DNA of 64,000 nucleotides from Coniochaeta sp. PMI_546 (taxonomy: Eukaryota > Ascomycota > Sordariomycetes > Coniochaetales > Coniochaetaceae): the NCBI GenBank assembly GCA_021432605.1, contig MU271145.1, positions 2,480,001 to 2,544,000 of the forward strand, in the 5' to 3' direction. The notes beneath the pieces are model-generated. The model was not told where the DNA came from. It saw only the letters and a list, made by a program, of their open reading frames with translations, and searched no databases. This document shows positions 10,922-25,600 of this stretch, in pieces. Position 1 is the first letter of the stretch. Each line of letters begins with the position of its first letter. The translations under genes and the position numbers were made by a program.

Positions 10922-13900
10922 AGCTCGACTGGTGCTACTTAGATGTGATAAGGGGGAAAGGAAATGGATGCTGAAAACGGGGTTTGGTCTGTAGTAGCGC
11001 ACTGAAAAGGACAGCCGATGTGTTCTCTGTTGCCGGTCTTCTCCTCTCGTTCAGTCGTTCCGAGGGAAAACAGTGATACGTCCGTGACCATGTTTGGCAT
11101 TTCCCTTGCGGAGCAACATAGCTGCCGTTTCCAGCACCTGGGTATGCACCTTGAGGTTCCTCGATTCGGGAACCAGTTCGTGGGAAGTTCGGATCACAAG
11201 TTGCTGGCCAAGGATAGCCACATCTTGTAGCATTAGCCGCACATGTTTCCTTTGTTCATCTTGGTTCCATGGCTATCGAATACGTGATCAGCCAAACCTT
11301 CCACTCCAGCCCATCTGTGCGAACGGTTTCTTGCCTCGTAGGAGCCTGCATGTCTCAGTACCCAGGTACGAACCGGTTTTCCTCGTCCGCGCGACTAACG
11401 AATGTTTCACTCCCTAGGGCTAGTCGTGCGCGCGCAGGCGGCGCGGTTACACAGAACAAACCGCATCGTGCATATGCGGGCTTCGGGAAAAAAAACATGC
11501 AAAAAGAGTCTGCATCTCCCATATTTCCATACCGTGTTTACTTATACTGGCTACTTCGTCTCTACTCGGCAGCACAGTGCCAGGTTTAGCTCCATGCATC
11601 GTCTCATCTCATCTCAATCTCAAATCTCAAATCTCGTCGTCCCAGACTTTGTATTCCCTGGTTCAGATGTGAGGCAAGGTACATGCTGCGGGGAAGATCA
11701 TATTTGGACTGCTATGCACGTAGCCGGGGGGGAGTGGTGAGTACTAGACTCCAGATGGTCACACGGCGGTGAGGTTGCAAAGCTCGAGTCGAACCACGTT
11801 TACATGTCTTTTGACGAGGATACAGAAGTAGATGCGTTCCCACGGTTACACAAGGAAGAAAGACACAGCGGTACTTTGAAGATGACGGTACGTTACCTTC
11901 AATCTCTCCGAGACATAGCTGGGCCCGTACCCGATAGTACATAGTCCCTCACAAACAGCAAAGTCCCAGCCGGCATGGAATAAACAACCACCATATGCAA
12001 ACGCTTGCTCCGTCTGCAAGCAAGCAAGCCTCTCCTCCTCATTTTATCGTACGATCGATGTGACCCCCAATCTGTAGTCTGCCCAAACGACGGGGGAGAT
12101 GTCTCCGTCCGGAGAGCGTCAAACACCGCCCTTGGCTGCAGGTAAAAAAAAAAAAAAACAAGCTGCAAGCCTCGTCACATCACATCGGCACTGCCCTGCC
12201 CCGTCGCTAGTCCAGACTCACCGGTTGAACCCGCCGCGCGGGAAGTGAAGCCCGGTTCCGAGAACCGGGTTACCAGAACGAAGCAGTGGTGGCTGGCTGG
12301 GCCTGCGGCCGGGGGTGGTGGGGACCGATGCATATATGCAATGACAGGTAGCTAGTTCGAAAGCAGGGTAGCCGGATCGCCGACCTGGACAACGATAGCC
12401 AAGTAGGTGCCATCGATCCGATGCTTGATTGGTCGGGGTCAGTAAACATCGTGCTTGCCATTGGCTTGGTTTCGAGCCCTCTTCAACTCGGACGACGTTT
12501 GCCTGTTTTCCTACTCAGGCGGTCATGTGTGGATGTGTCATGTGGATGTTGAGAGGGCCGTTTCACACTCCATTCGTGTCTCACATCTCAGTTATCAGCC
12601 GCTGGAAACAGGTGGGGAGCGACATGGCAAGGTCAGAGGGAGACTTGCAAGGTAGCAAGCAAAAGAGAGAAAGACGCAAGCCGGTCGATGGTGTGGTTCC
12701 TCAGTCTGCGAGGTCCTTCATTGGGAAGTTGGGGATTCGACATCCACCATAGTTCCTCGATGCTGTCTCTGGCGAGTTGGCATCTGGGATCTGCCTGGTG
12801 GCTGCAATCGAAGGCAGTAGAATAGCTGAGGATGAATCCCTCGCTCCAGCTGTGCCCGTTCGTTCTCATGACTGGACGCCACTGTCGTAAGTCCTGGTTG
12901 TTCCAGCGCAGGTTCCCTTGCGAATTCAATGATTGTGCTGACTGTGGATCGCGTGCGCTGGCAGTGACTGCAGCAGGTCATGTAGTGACTATTCGAAAAT
13001 GTCTTTCGTGGGAGGGGACTACTCTAGGCTGGGGAAGGGCCGTTGATACTCCCCGGTTGTCTAGTTCTGCCGCATCACAGAGGAGCAGGGACATCTCGTC
13101 GCAACCTCCTTTGCTCTAGAGAGCTGGTAGTATAGGTGGTCGGTAACTGGTAATCCTATCGTCGACTCGAGGATCTGCGCAGGTACAACCGCTTCGGACA
13201 GCCCATAGCAATATAACATTGACAAGAAAGATTATTTGTGAAGGGCAGTAACACCCTTTCGGGCAACAAGTCTCATTTGAGGCAAAACATAACACAAGGA
13301 ACCGCCCGCGACACAGAGGGTCGCCCCTGAACGCCCCTAGGATCTGTCATGCTTGCCTCCATATGTAAGTGCCCAGAACATAACTAAGATACTGTAAAGG
13401 ATAGACAGAATGGTAGGTATCGAGTAATAAGTCTGATAGGGGGAGTGTGTGTAAAGTGTCATGGACCGGAAGCGAAAGCAGCCAAATATCGCAGGTTCCA
13501 GTACCTAAAGATGAGGTTTTCTAGCAGGCAAGACAATAACCAAAGGAAAAAACGAAAAAACGAAAAAACGAAACCAAGACCTATCAACCACAGCACTCAA
13601 GCTGTGAAGCGCGTGTAAAGCAAATTAAATAAAAAAGACCGCCGCCCGTTGTTCACCTGTTCAACTCCGTTGTGTACGGCAAGACATTCTCCCCAGTTCC
13701 TTTTTTTGGCTGCCCAGCGACCCCTTTTCGTGTAATGCTCGGCAGTAATGATGCTCGATGCCTGCCATCATCAATACCTCCGTATATTTGGTGATTCGGT
13801 GGCTCTGGACAGTTTGGGCAGTGGTGCAACTTGTACCGTGATGCCGAAGTTGCAGTCCAAGATTGGATACTAATCAAGTCAGATGTCGAGCCATCTGCCC

Positions 13901-14591
13901 AAGCCGTATATCCCCAAGGCTCCCCAGTTACACCATGTCCGCTCATTCGTAAATGTCTATAGAGATCTCCCGGGAAAACAGCCGGTTCCCAGAACACCGT
14001 TGCGATGATGGGTCGAAGTTGAACGCAAACTCGCCAACTCCAAATCGTCCTCTGTGGTGGGTATTTCTTGCAGCATGTTGCAATCGCTGGGAAAGATAAA
14101 TGAAAAGCATGAACCTCGCTCGACTGACAAGTTGGCGGCGACAGCCGCATCCAGGTAGCATATAATTCGTAAGTTCCGTGTATTAGGTTTCCTCTTGCCT
14201 ATAGAGCAAATGGAAGGAGAAACATTCTTTTCGCGCCGCAAAATTCGTAGAACCTCTGAACCCCGATTGAAAATGTTGTCCGACGTTTCGAAAAAATGAA
14301 AGTGACCAAGGTCGTGTCTTGAAGGCCGGCCGCTGTATCTGGTTGAACCTAGGTGCTGTGTTGCTGTATCAGGCGCTCATTGTGTCATTGTATTTGATGG
14401 ACAGCAAGTCCGACTATTTGCATCCCCGCCACATGTGATGCTGGCAACAAGGCCGCGAAGCCACGGGGTAGATTCATGTCTTGCCCGAAGAGCTGTGTTC
14501 CCATAGTGTGTAGTGGTAGAGCACAGAAGACCGAGATGTAGGTAACATCTCATCGCGCCAAATCGCCGGTAGCGGACCCGTGTGGCGAATC
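10922..14591. other. Gene-poor region of 3.7 kb
   Basis: No convincing gene on either strand. The longest open frame (minus, 13653-14150) has no family resemblance and lies just downstream of the DUF2841 gene, where a long 3' untranslated region is possible. A run of 14 A lies at 12145-12158 and a small tandem repeat at 13547-13570. No tRNA, terminal inverted repeats or transposase signature was seen. Confidence 0.55.
13547..13570 (+). repeat. Tandem 8-mer repeat (AAAAAACG)x3
   Basis: Three perfect tandem copies of AAAAAACG in the gene-poor region downstream of the DUF2841 gene. It appears to be a simple microsatellite with no evident function. Confidence 0.8.
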
Positions 14592-16653
14592 TCAATGAAG
14601 AGTGTTACGACCAAGAGGATCAAGCTTGTAACCCGTTGCAGGCTGCGGACGATTGTCGTGGTGAACATAGGTGGGATACCCTGGGGACTGAGAAGCAGGA
14701 TTATGCGAGACTGCGGTGGGCCGGAATAAGTCGTTAACAGAGTCATAGCGATGCATTCCATCGTATGAAGCTCCCATATATGGTTGTCCCTGCGCCATAG
14801 TAACTCCTTGCTGTGGCGCATACGCGCCTTGGGCAGGCGGGGTAGGGTGATGTTGTTGCTGTGGCGTGAAAGCATTGGCATACATCGGAGCGGCGCTCGG
14901 GGCAGTCGTAGCCGTCTGCCAGTTGTTTGCATTGTATATGCCAGTGCTCGGCGGGTTCGTGTACTCGGACGGTGAATAGAAGGACGATCGACGGCTTGGG
15001 TCAGACGAGGCCAAGATGTCAGTCATTGCCATGCTTCCATGTGACTGAAGTGTAGTTGGTGCCCCGCCTGTGATGCCGCCTCCTTCCGCATAGTGATGTT
15101 GTTCGTTCACAAGTTCTGAGGTTATCATGGACTGGGTATACTGGGCAGGTCGAACGGGCAAATCATTGACGAAAGGCCCACCGTGTAGCGCGCCGGCCGG
15201 GCTGTGCTCAGTACTTGGAGTTGTTATCAGCGCGTGAGGAGCCGTTGCCTCGTTTGGCGATAGGCTGGACGAAATGGAAGTAGGTCCGTTGTCGTCCCCC
15301 TCTCTTGCAGCGCTGTCCTCATTGTCGGATTGGTAGCTGTCCGGCATCTTGTCGTCCGGCATTACGTGGATAGTATAATCCGCGTCTATTGAACAGTTAG
15401 CAGGATTCCCCATTGCTTGTAACAAGGGCAGTGTTCATTACCGATCTCGCCATTCTTGTACCGCTCCTCAGCCTTGGCCACCTTGAAGATCTCCTTCAGG
15501 AAAGGCTTCTTTTTGGCGTTGTTGTTGTTCTCCTTGTCCGAGAAAAAAGTAGATAGCGCGTCAGTCGTCACTTCTTCCAGCTTCTTGACATTCAAGTTCA
15601 GCTTCTGGATGTCTGGATGTTGTTTGGCATTCGGTTCAACGACCATCCTGAGGATGTGGTTCAGAAGATGAACGCGTTCTGGGCTTTGTCAGTTTCAACT
15701 GGTTTCAGGACCTCGTACAAGGTCTCTAGGACTCGAAGTACCAACCTTTCTTGTAGAGATGATCGGGCTCCTTATGGCGGACCTTCTCATCGCGCGACGG
15801 GCCCCATGGCTTGGGCCACCAGTCAGGAGCCTTCTCGTCACTCCCGGTGTAGGGATGGTTTGACTGTTTCTTAGGCTCCACTGCCTTCACCCAAGCTTTG
15901 GCTATCAGCTTGCAGGCCGTCTGCTGGCAGTTGCGGAAGCGCTGATCGTAGAATTGCCACAGGGCATCCGAATCTCCAATCTTGATGGGCTTCCTTGCCG
16001 ACGTGCTGGATACCGGAGCGTCATCGTCATCAAGGTCGCGCCGGTATACGTGCGCTCGAGGGCGTTTCCTGGTCTTGTACTGGAACGGTTCATCCTCAAA
16101 CGTGTCTGCCTTTATTTGCCGCCTGTCCAAAGTTCGACGACTGGGATACTGCGGGCCACCAGACTGACGACCAAAGTTGTTCTCAAGCTGTGTAGCAGTA
16201 AAGTCCTCGAAGAAGGTCGGACTCGAGACTGTATGATTTATCAGTGTACTGGGATCTTTGTGCAACAAGAATATGCCTACGTACCTGCTAAGCCCCGGCT
16301 CTTGTTGTATTGAATGTAATGTGGCAGGCTGAAGAACTGTTGAACCTCTGGATCTGGTTGCGGGAGATTGTCTGGTCCGGAGAAATGAAGAGCTCTGCCA
16401 TCGTCGGTGACGACCGCCAAGAAGTATGACCTGACCGGAATATTGCAATGTTCGCGAAGTGCCTCATCAATGCTCTGCTGCTGTTAGCGGAGGAGGTCCT
16501 GCTGTGCGCACTCGGATTGAGAATTCAACTTACGACAAGTGGTCGTCGAACTGGGGGGCTGTCGTTATACCGGTTGTCACCCGGCAGACGCTCGACGGGA
16601 AGGCGGTCTCCTGGCCATCGAGGAAGGTCGTTCCTTGAATAGTCGTGAACCAT
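14592..16653 (-). CDS. YDR124W-like helical-bundle (DUF2841) protein, 5 exons
   Basis: Exons are 16653-16534, 16474-16285, 16228-15746, 15678-15442 and 15385-14592, in frame for 607 residues. Donors are GTAAGT, GTACGT, GTTGGT and GTAATG; CTAAC-type branch sites precede the acceptors of introns 1 and 4. The N-terminus starts MVHDYSRNDLPRWPGDR. A conserved block around residues 185-270 (WQFYDQRFRNCQQTACKLIA, KAPDWWPKPWGP, KERVHLLNHILRM) matches the DUF2841/YDR124W-like domain. The C-terminal 260 residues are disordered and rich in Ser, Pro, Gln and Ala, as in transcriptional regulators. Family members include yeast YDR124W and a protein of the Aspergillus fumigatus hrmA-associated subtelomeric cluster, recalled from family naming; the biochemical role is unknown. 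The gene is isolated by large gaps on both sides. Confidence 0.85.
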
Positions 16654-19600
16654 GACTAGCAAGTTTGAAGACGCGTAAGATATGCTATTGAGGGAATATA
16701 ATCATGCATATGTGCCAGATCCCTGGTGTTGTTGGCAAGATGAGCTGTCGAAGGAACTGGGCTGGACGGCCACAGTCAATATATGTTGTACGGAAGCAGA
16801 GGGCCAGAACTCACTGCAGAGCACACGCCACCAGAACAGACTAGTATGGAATAGTCTAACCGCCAGATGCTGGGAGGATCAAAGAACTGTGGACGAAGCT
16901 ACTGTGGTAAAGAGAGGTTGTCTTTGAGAATAGCAACAGTCTCTGTAAGCCAGTACTAGCAACCGGGATGAGCTTGGACTGCCTTGAGACACAGAGCCCT
17001 TTGAAAGCCGCCAAATATGATAGCAGTGTTTTCCCTGGTATTGCAGCGTATGCTCCTTTAGAAGACAGGCACGTAGGCTGAACGGAACAGTGTAAGGTTA
17101 GACGTGGGCTGGATGAGGATCAGGAAGGTAAGAAAACTATCCCAGAATGAGAGAATGGCTCGTGAATCGTCCTTGAAGACCTCGACCGAGCCGGGCCAAG
17201 TAGTCTGGAAGCCGACTGGCAATCGAGATTTTGAGCCAATGACACCGGTAATGTTCAAGGAAGGCACAGCGTGATGACGGGTGCTTGCTCCTCGTCCGAA
17301 TTAGCTAGCGGGGCTCGAAACAGGCGAAATGTGACCGGAGAGCCGCCAACGCGGGAGCTGAAACAGATGATATGAGGACGGGCACAGCAACAAAGGACTC
17401 TTGCCAGAAGCTGGACCCTAGTGTATGTAGTCGACGCGAGGTGCGGAAGCGGCCGGCCTGGGGGAGCCTCAGGTCAGGATGGATCAGGATGAGGGTGACG
17501 ATGGGCGTTTGGCCATAGGGACTAGACGGTGTCTTTATTTGTGATGCGGTTGTGAGACATCGGCGAGTTGATGGCCTCCGCCGCTTCGTAGTCGTGTATA
17601 GCTGGAGTCCACACAAACGATTACAGACGGACGTGCGTAGCAGAATGTGGCTGGCCATCAACATATGATAAGTTCGATGATGAGCACCCCATATGCCAAG
17701 AGCTGTCCATCCAGTTCCAAGGCAAATACGTTTCCCTGAGCAAGCAGAATGGCTCTATACCATAGCGGCTGTGGCAAGGAACTGTAGCCGAAGCAATGTC
17801 ACGAAGAGGCGGGAGACAAGGAAGGCGGTAATATCACAAGTCGTGGTCGTTGTACAGACGGTAGGTAGGTGGCACCGGATATGTGAACCCGCTGGGGGGC
17901 AAGCTTCCTCAAAAGGTAGGAGGTCCTGCTAAACGAGAAGAGCCACGGGCGCTCAGAAGTTCCTTGGAAGCTCCAATCAACTTCCCGAAGGCGGCGGGAA
18001 ATGGCAGAGGGAACAGGACAGGCTTGTGGATGCGAGGCGACAGAGTGGATGTGGTGAGGCCGTACTATGGTACAGCCAGGGCACACAGGTGAGGACTGGT
18101 GGAGGACGCTGCAACTAGAGTGGTCCACCGACGGAGGCAGGTTCGGGAGGGATGCTGGTCACCGCAGGAGGGACAGTCGGCAACAGATTTTGGCGTTTGG
18201 CTCCAGACGCAGCCCTTGAAGCGACTGCGGACAGCAACGAAAAGCCCCGGCCTTGCGCGAGTAGGCGATCGAGATTGGATCACCGCGACGGTCTAGCCTT
18301 GCACCTCGAGAGGTGAGAAGTGATGGATATTTCAGCAGAACGAAAGCAGTTGGGAATAACCCCAGCTTCGGTGGGGTCCCAGCTGATATTGTACTTCCCG
18401 TTAAACGTCTCAAAAGCCAAGCTGGACTGAAAAGATTCATGGGCAGGCATTAACTGGACAAAATGTGAAAGAGCCGGCCAACCCCTGTAGGCAGTCCCGG
18501 CTAGCGGAGGGTGCGCGCGCAGTAGTGCAATGTACGTACAAACAAGAGATATGTTCGTACGTGTAGTAGTAATAACACAGTAAGTGTAAAGGGGTGGTGA
18601 GAGAAACTGGATGGAACCCCGGATGGTTCGAAAGTAGCATGATCTGCCAGCGAAGTGGACGATGCTGCCAGGGCTGCCAGGGTGTTATGGATTGGAGCCA
18701 CACCACCCGCCCACACCACCGTCTGTGGCAGTATGCAGTACGCGGTGGATACGGCGATAGGCCGTACACTCCGGTACACAGTGCCCCTGGGATGCTTATA
18801 CATCCGTCACCAGGGACAGGTACGTTTGGCGGGAAGTTTGACGATGTCTGCCGACCTGTGTGCATACATAGTTTCTGTGCTCTTGGCCTTGGCCCGAGGA
18901 AGATGTCGACCGTTTGGCCGTGCAGCACAACGAGCTTCCGAGGAGTCAGAGTGGCTACTGTATACCTATGGTGAAAAGTTCAGCATACAGCTCCGTCGTG
19001 CCGAGCGCAATAAAAGTGTCAGCGGGTTCGTCGCTCATCGACAGAGATTTCTTCACCCGAGAGAAGCTGCAGCATCGAAGGCCGACTGACTTAATTGATA
19101 AACGGTAGCTCAGAACCCCGCAGCGCCACAGAATGTCGAACCAATACGCAGGAGACGTAGGTGCAAATCTGCAAAGCCGACCAGTGGCATTGAAACGCTG
19201 CTGTGGGTTCTGATATCGAGACTAGCATCCGGGGAATCTCTCCCCTTGCCGAAGGGAAACAATGTGGCTGCAAACCCAGCAAGAGAGTCGGCCATGGCTT
19301 CAGCTTTCCTTCTTCGAGATTGTCCAATCCCACGAATATCGTGATTGTCTCCGATGCTCCACGGCAATTGTCGAGGAAACTCACTGATGACAGACAACGC
19401 TAGTTGAGCAAGACCACAGGCAAGATGCAATTGGCATCCATCATCCAACTAGCCAGCAAGAAGAAGACACTTCTTGTTAGAAGGGTCAATTACCACAGTA
19501 GAGCTGTGTTGTTAAGCTCGTTCAGCTTCGGTGTCAGAGACGTGTCGTTTCTTGAACATCGTGGAGGAGGAAAGCAGTTGGTAACGGTGCAGTCGGTGCT

Positions 19601-22600
19601 GCGGTGGTGGATCGCTGTCGAGGTGTGGGAGACAACCCTGGTCAAGGACAAGGGTTCGAAGCGACCCTAGTGAGACGCATCTGTGGGTCGGCGTGGATTT
19701 TAGTTCCAATTCCCGCCCGTCTACATAGTATTGTGCGCCGTTGTCTCCAGAGCTTCAAGCTCTGCAGCTGTCCGTGTAATCCTGGCCCTAGTGTACCATG
19801 TATGGCGTTCTGCTGCCCCGCCCAAAGAAATTCAGGCGAAGCGAGGAAGAGGGCTCCGACTGCCGTCATTCGTTGCGCAAACATCGTGTACACTTACCTC
19901 TACTACCTTACCTTATGCAGTACGATACTAAACGTACTTCTACACTAGTGTAGCTTGTACTGCGTGGCTGCGTCCGGCTTCGTCCCTCCAAGCATTTCTC
20001 AATTGCTTTCCGACTCGAGCCTGAAACTGAAGAAATGCCGTAGAAGGAGGAGGCGAGAAGGGTTAGAGATACTCTAACGCGCTGGTCCCCCGGTACTGCA
20101 GTGATAGATCAGGGAACTCCGTTTTGCTCTTACGCTTTCACAGAACTTGACAGATTGTCTGACCCAAGGCGTCCAAAGTCAGCCGGGATCAGCCCACGAT
20201 GCCGGATCGGTGCCTTATCAACGTTGAGAAAGCCCACAGGATATTATGCGCGTGGTCGATCCCGGCACTGGATGGCCAAAACTCAGCAACATTGCGTAGT
20301 GTAGTGTACACTTCACGATACTGCTGAGAATTGCCGTTCTTATTAAACCAAACCGAAGATAAAGAAGGTAAGGTACCTAACTGAACCTTGCTGCGTACTC
20401 GTGGGCCTTTTGGCGGAGCACGAGCGACATTGAATCGTCGAGATTGGCTGGGCGGGACGGTACGGAGCGGGTTAAGCGTCACTTAAAAAAAAAGATGTCA
20501 CGGTCAAACCTGGAAGCTCAATGTCGCCATCGGCCCCGCAAAATAGTGTTCCAAGTGGCTAGTGCGTTCAGTCACTGTCCATCGCTGCTCGACACTAACC
20601 TCTAACTGCCATGCATCCACGTGGGTCATGAAGTTATCTTCAGGGTTCGGGGAGTCTACACGTATTGCTGCAGTACATTCATATATGGTCAGGGAAGCGG
20701 AAACTCGAGTGATAGACGCTCTCAGAAGGGAGTCCCGCGTCCTTACTGCTTGCTCCAAATGATCTATATCTCCCGGGGCCCGAGGCCCAAGTATCAACCT
20801 TGAACTACCTCCGCCATGACCCGCGCTAGGACTCAGCTTGCCTCAGCTTGACAAAGGCTTCGACTTACCTTGAGATGGAAGCTTTGGGTTGAATGAATTT
20901 TGATGGGAATTTCAAGAGATTGGATGTAGACACAATCGTCTGTCAAGGTGGATTCCGGAGATGTACTCGGCGGAAGGTGCGATTCTACGAGGCTGAAAAT
21001 ACGAATACCGGCACAGATTGCCGGAAATAAACAGGCTAGTGTGGACTTATTGCCCTCATCTCCCTAGAAAATTCTTTCGTCCTGAGACTCGATCGTGCAC
21101 TGCGTACACGTGTGATGTGTAGTATAATGTGTCGTCTCGAATCCACTCTGCGATCGACAGAGCGTGTGTCTTCAGATGGTTCGGCTGCCGGGACAGGTTC
21201 CATCAACCCCATTCTGCCCATGCGCCCCTTGAGGCAGGACGAGATGCGGGCTCATGGTGGGGGCCTCGGTACGTTTGGCAGCTTTGGTTTTGGTAGCGAG
21301 CGACGTGGGGGTCCATTGAAGCAACAGTCTGCCAATGGCATCGCCATGATCAATCGCGAGTCTTCAAATATCCGAAGCAAGTGCTGGCCCAATCCACGGT
21401 TACAATAAAAATCTGTCGATCCCCAGCGCGAAACCTACCGGCAACTTCAAAGGGGACGAAGGACGCACGGCCGGGAAACCTGGCGCGGTTACGAAGGCAG
21501 ATCTAGCAGAGAAGTCCATCATGCAACATGCTCGTGCTGGTGAGCCATCATCTCGCCGGTTTCATGAAATTGAGATCCTGCGCCCAGGCCAAGAGACTAC
21601 CTTCGTCGTCAGATGTCGCCGTTGGTTACACTGGAGACTACCGTACTTTAATTCGGATGAGCAACAACCCTACGAGACGCCTGCTGGTAACACGACGGTA
21701 TCTCGACTGGTCGCTGTCTCAATCGCACCGCACCTGTCCTCTCACGTAATAACATTTCCCCGACCGGTTTCCTATATCAACAGCTCTCGTCCATTTACTT
21801 AATGCCTTAAGCCGTTGCGGCCCGTCGTTTGGTCCTTCGCATTTGGATCGGACTAACCCAGCCAATGGCCACTGTGAGCGCATGTCCACACGCCGTCCAC
21901 GTCCACGATACCTCTTGTAAGGTGCGATGTTTCCCATTCGGGAGTGCCGGATTTGAGTTGTGGTGCCCTGATGGCTCTTTCCGTCTCATAACGCTCATAT
22001 GTCGCCTTAATCACGAATTACCACTTTGAAAAGCGGTCCACGAGTGCTATACTACATACGAAACACCTGCATGGTCCATCGACCCAAAAAGTCGGGTCGT
22101 CCCCCTGTCGAGCTGTCAGCAATGCCGTAAATACGACGCTCGCCGCCCCGAGTACACGTGTAGGTGAGATGAGATCCGCGTCGCTTGGGCAAATTCATTT
22201 CCCGTACTTCTCGGCAAGAAGCCGACAACGATCGTTTGACGCTTTGATAACGTGAGCTCTAGTGTACGTTACTCATGGCACACACCTGCCAAAGGATACC
22301 ATACCCGACACAGACAGGGGCATATACCCGTGTAGCCCTCCGATGACACCCCCAGGATCGATGCCCCCTTTGGATGGATGCTAACAAGAATGGCCGTTAC
22401 CTAGACTTAAATCGCACCATTCGAGAACTTAATCAGTGACCATTTCTACTCGGCACACAAGTCCCCTAACCCAGTGATAAACAAGATGACGAGTCACCAC
22501 TGTTCTATCACAGCTTATCAGGACCGCGGCTGAAGGAATGTGAAGGTGGATACGGTATATCGATGTCATGTTGGCATGCAGGTACCATCTAGCTCTCCGA

Positions 22601-25600
22601 CAGATACCATCCAGCAACTCTCGGTCTGTCTCGGAGTGGCAGCAACTCTTTTCGGGGTTTGTCTGGTTCTCACTGCAGCTGATGGGATTATTAAGCCCAA
22701 GCATATAGCTCTCACTTTCTCTACCTCTTTCTCGGCACACGGCATCTGCGTACTTTTAACTTCGAGGTGCTCATGACCGCACTTGGTGGCTCCAAACGCT
22801 CCCACAGCCGCCTTAGGATTCTTCCAGCAACAGTCTGTTCGACCGCATGCTCGTCCTTCTACACAACCGTGTTCAGGCGATCAGGTGAAACTACCCAATG
22901 GAATCACGGATTTGTCCCCCGCATCTAAAAGGTTACGCCTCGTCCAGGAGCTTAGTTCGACTTCACCTCGTCTGCGACGAGTTTTCCTGTCATTTGCAGA
23001 TCCAAATCACTTCACACCAACGTTGCTGTGCAGTGTGCAAGTGCAATGGTGCTGGATATGGTAGCCACTATTGATATGCCGATACATGATCAAAGTGGAG
23101 AGCTGTGAGTCTCGGACTAGCCAGTGCATGCAGTATGCTGCAAATGGAATCTCTCCTCACACCTGCGAATCAATCCGGCCTGCATCGCCCTCCCTGGTAT
23201 CGATGCTCCCAGCTAGCTGGCCAGCTTTGCAGCTCGCGTCACACCAGCCCAGGTGCCTTTAGCTCGACTCGGCGGCGATCCGGTCCCCTGCAGCTGGAAA
23301 AAGGAGCAGCCACCAACCCATTTTGGGATCTCCATGCATATGAGTATTTTCGTTTGCCTGATCCGAAATACCGTCCGGAACATGAAGCCTGCATTTCCTG
23401 GCGTAAGTCTCTCCTGCGTTTGCATAGCTAGGTAGTCCCAGGAGGTTCTCGGATTAGTGGCCTCATAAGAAGATATCATGCGTCGATAAGTAGCCCCAAT
23501 GCTGGCGTTCAGCCTAGTGTTGTTCACCAACCCCGGGGGGCGCATCCGGTTCCGCCAGCAGACGCGGAAAAGATTAGCTGAACAGCTGTTTGGAGCGTCG
23601 CGAACCCCAGTAGCTTTCCGTCAGTACAGTCCCGGATCAGTGTGGTTGTCAGCGGGAGGTTTCGGCCAATAAACAGTGAGCTATACGTCTGCCAGTCGAA
23701 CCGATGTATGTACGGTGGCTGTTGGTTGTGATGCAGGCCATGCGCGCCAAGCCTATCACGACGCATAGCGTCAATCATATAACAGGAAGTTTTCTCACTT
23801 GGGAGCACCCTCCCTACCAATATCAAGGGGGCTGCCCCTGTTATAGGAGAGGACCCGAATCGCGTTACGTGTCGACGAGAGTCCCAGGATCCTTTGCTGT
23901 CATCACGGTGACACTGCACATCCGGGGGTTCAGGTGGTTGACCGTCGGACAAACTCACCTTCTTCTGGTTCGTGCACTTTCTGCGATATGCAAGGGTGTG
24001 CCGTACACAGCTTTCCATCTCGAAGCTGGAACCTTCAGAGATGAGGCACTTGCTTCAGCCCTCCCAACATCAAAGGTGGTTGTCCACCACGGGGCCATCA
24101 CACAAGCCCATTGGCGACTAGCTGACGTTGCTCCTGGCACATGCAGGGATAAGGCTTTACTGCAAAGGAGAAATTCACCAAAGCCACCTCGACCATGTGA
24201 GCGCGAGGGCATGCGAAGTGCTTTGCGGGTGCCGCACCCCCTTCCAAGACACAACCGAGACAGCAGACCTCGAAGCTGGCTGAGCCGAGCTCCTTCACCT
24301 TTGCCAGGCTGACCAAGATGGGCAAATTGAGGTTCCGAATCCTACGTAGTACGCTCTTAGCCTTAAGCAAGAAAAGACGGTTGAACCAAACACGACTCGA
24401 TGTTCCGCCGCTGCATACGGTAGGAAATAAGCGGCAATAGTGCCACAGCTGATTCACGGGGATCCATTACTGCAGCGCACGTCGCTGACAGCATCAAGGA
24501 TTCTTTCCAGAACAAGGCGCTCGTGTAACTCCAACCTCACTTCTCACAAGCACCGTTATCTCATCACAACCATCCTTTCCCCGCCTTTTACCACAAATCG
24601 AGAGCTCCGATCTATCCCGTCTCACTCTTCATTCTGACAGAACTGACAGAGAAGCTGTAGACAAGCCCTATCCCAGCGTAGCACGTGTATTTGGCGTGAG
24701 TGGAAAGCACCCATAAGACCGGACGCAGGAAGCGAGGCTTAGTATATGCTAAGCACCTAAAATGCACACCGTCGCTCGGCATGTCGATTATAATCTTCTT
24801 CGGGCGTTGTGCGCCGAACCTGGAACTGGGACGTAGCTCGATGTACTGGCGGTGTCATCAACACCGTTACAGAAAGGGGGCAATCTATGCAAGAGAAGAA
24901 CCGTACATGTCCTTGTATCAAACCGCCGCGCTAGAATATGAGTCCTGCCATCAACGGGTCTCTCTGGACTTTTACTACGTTCTCATGTCATTAGGCACAT
25001 ATATATGTACACACCTTCTTGTTTGGAGTGATACACGACATGGCCATCTGGTCACGATTATCTCGCTCATCCTATCCCATTCTCTATCCTCCCACCTTCT
25101 CACCTGCATCGTTCAGTCAAAGTCAGAACGCATGTGGTAATCATACGCATGTCAGCGTAGTACCACGTACTCAAAGGCCGTAGCTGCGGCAGTCGTGCGT
25201 CCCAGATGGTCCCTCGCCGCCTACCAGTTGTCCGATCATCTGATCCTACTATCTGGACGCTATAAACGAGATAGTATGTATGGTCAAGATGCCACTGTCA
25301 GAGGAGTAGCCGGGATGCGTGCATCGACGCACGCCAGCAAACACGCGGAATCATACAGCAGGTGGTATTGTACTCACAACGTTGCCGAATCACCGCTAAT
25401 TCACGCTATGTAATATACTCTTTACACAAATACCGGGACAACGTATGTACAATACATCTAAATACAATCTCTGCCAGTCCTTTCTATCGTCCAGCTTTTT
25501 GAAGATGTGGATGCATCGTCGCATCCCCGACCAAGCACATGACATCGCAGCGCGGCTGTAGTCGGCTGTCCCCAGCCCGTCTTACAATCACCAACACGCG

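Noticed and set aside
13653-14150. 165-codon minus-strand open frame below the DUF2841 gene
   Set aside because: No resemblance to a protein family and no supporting splice partners; more likely part of a 3' untranslated region.
23704-24312. 202-codon plus-strand open frame in the 9-kb gap
   Set aside because: Composition is not protein-like, several overlapping frames are equally open, and there are no conserved motifs.
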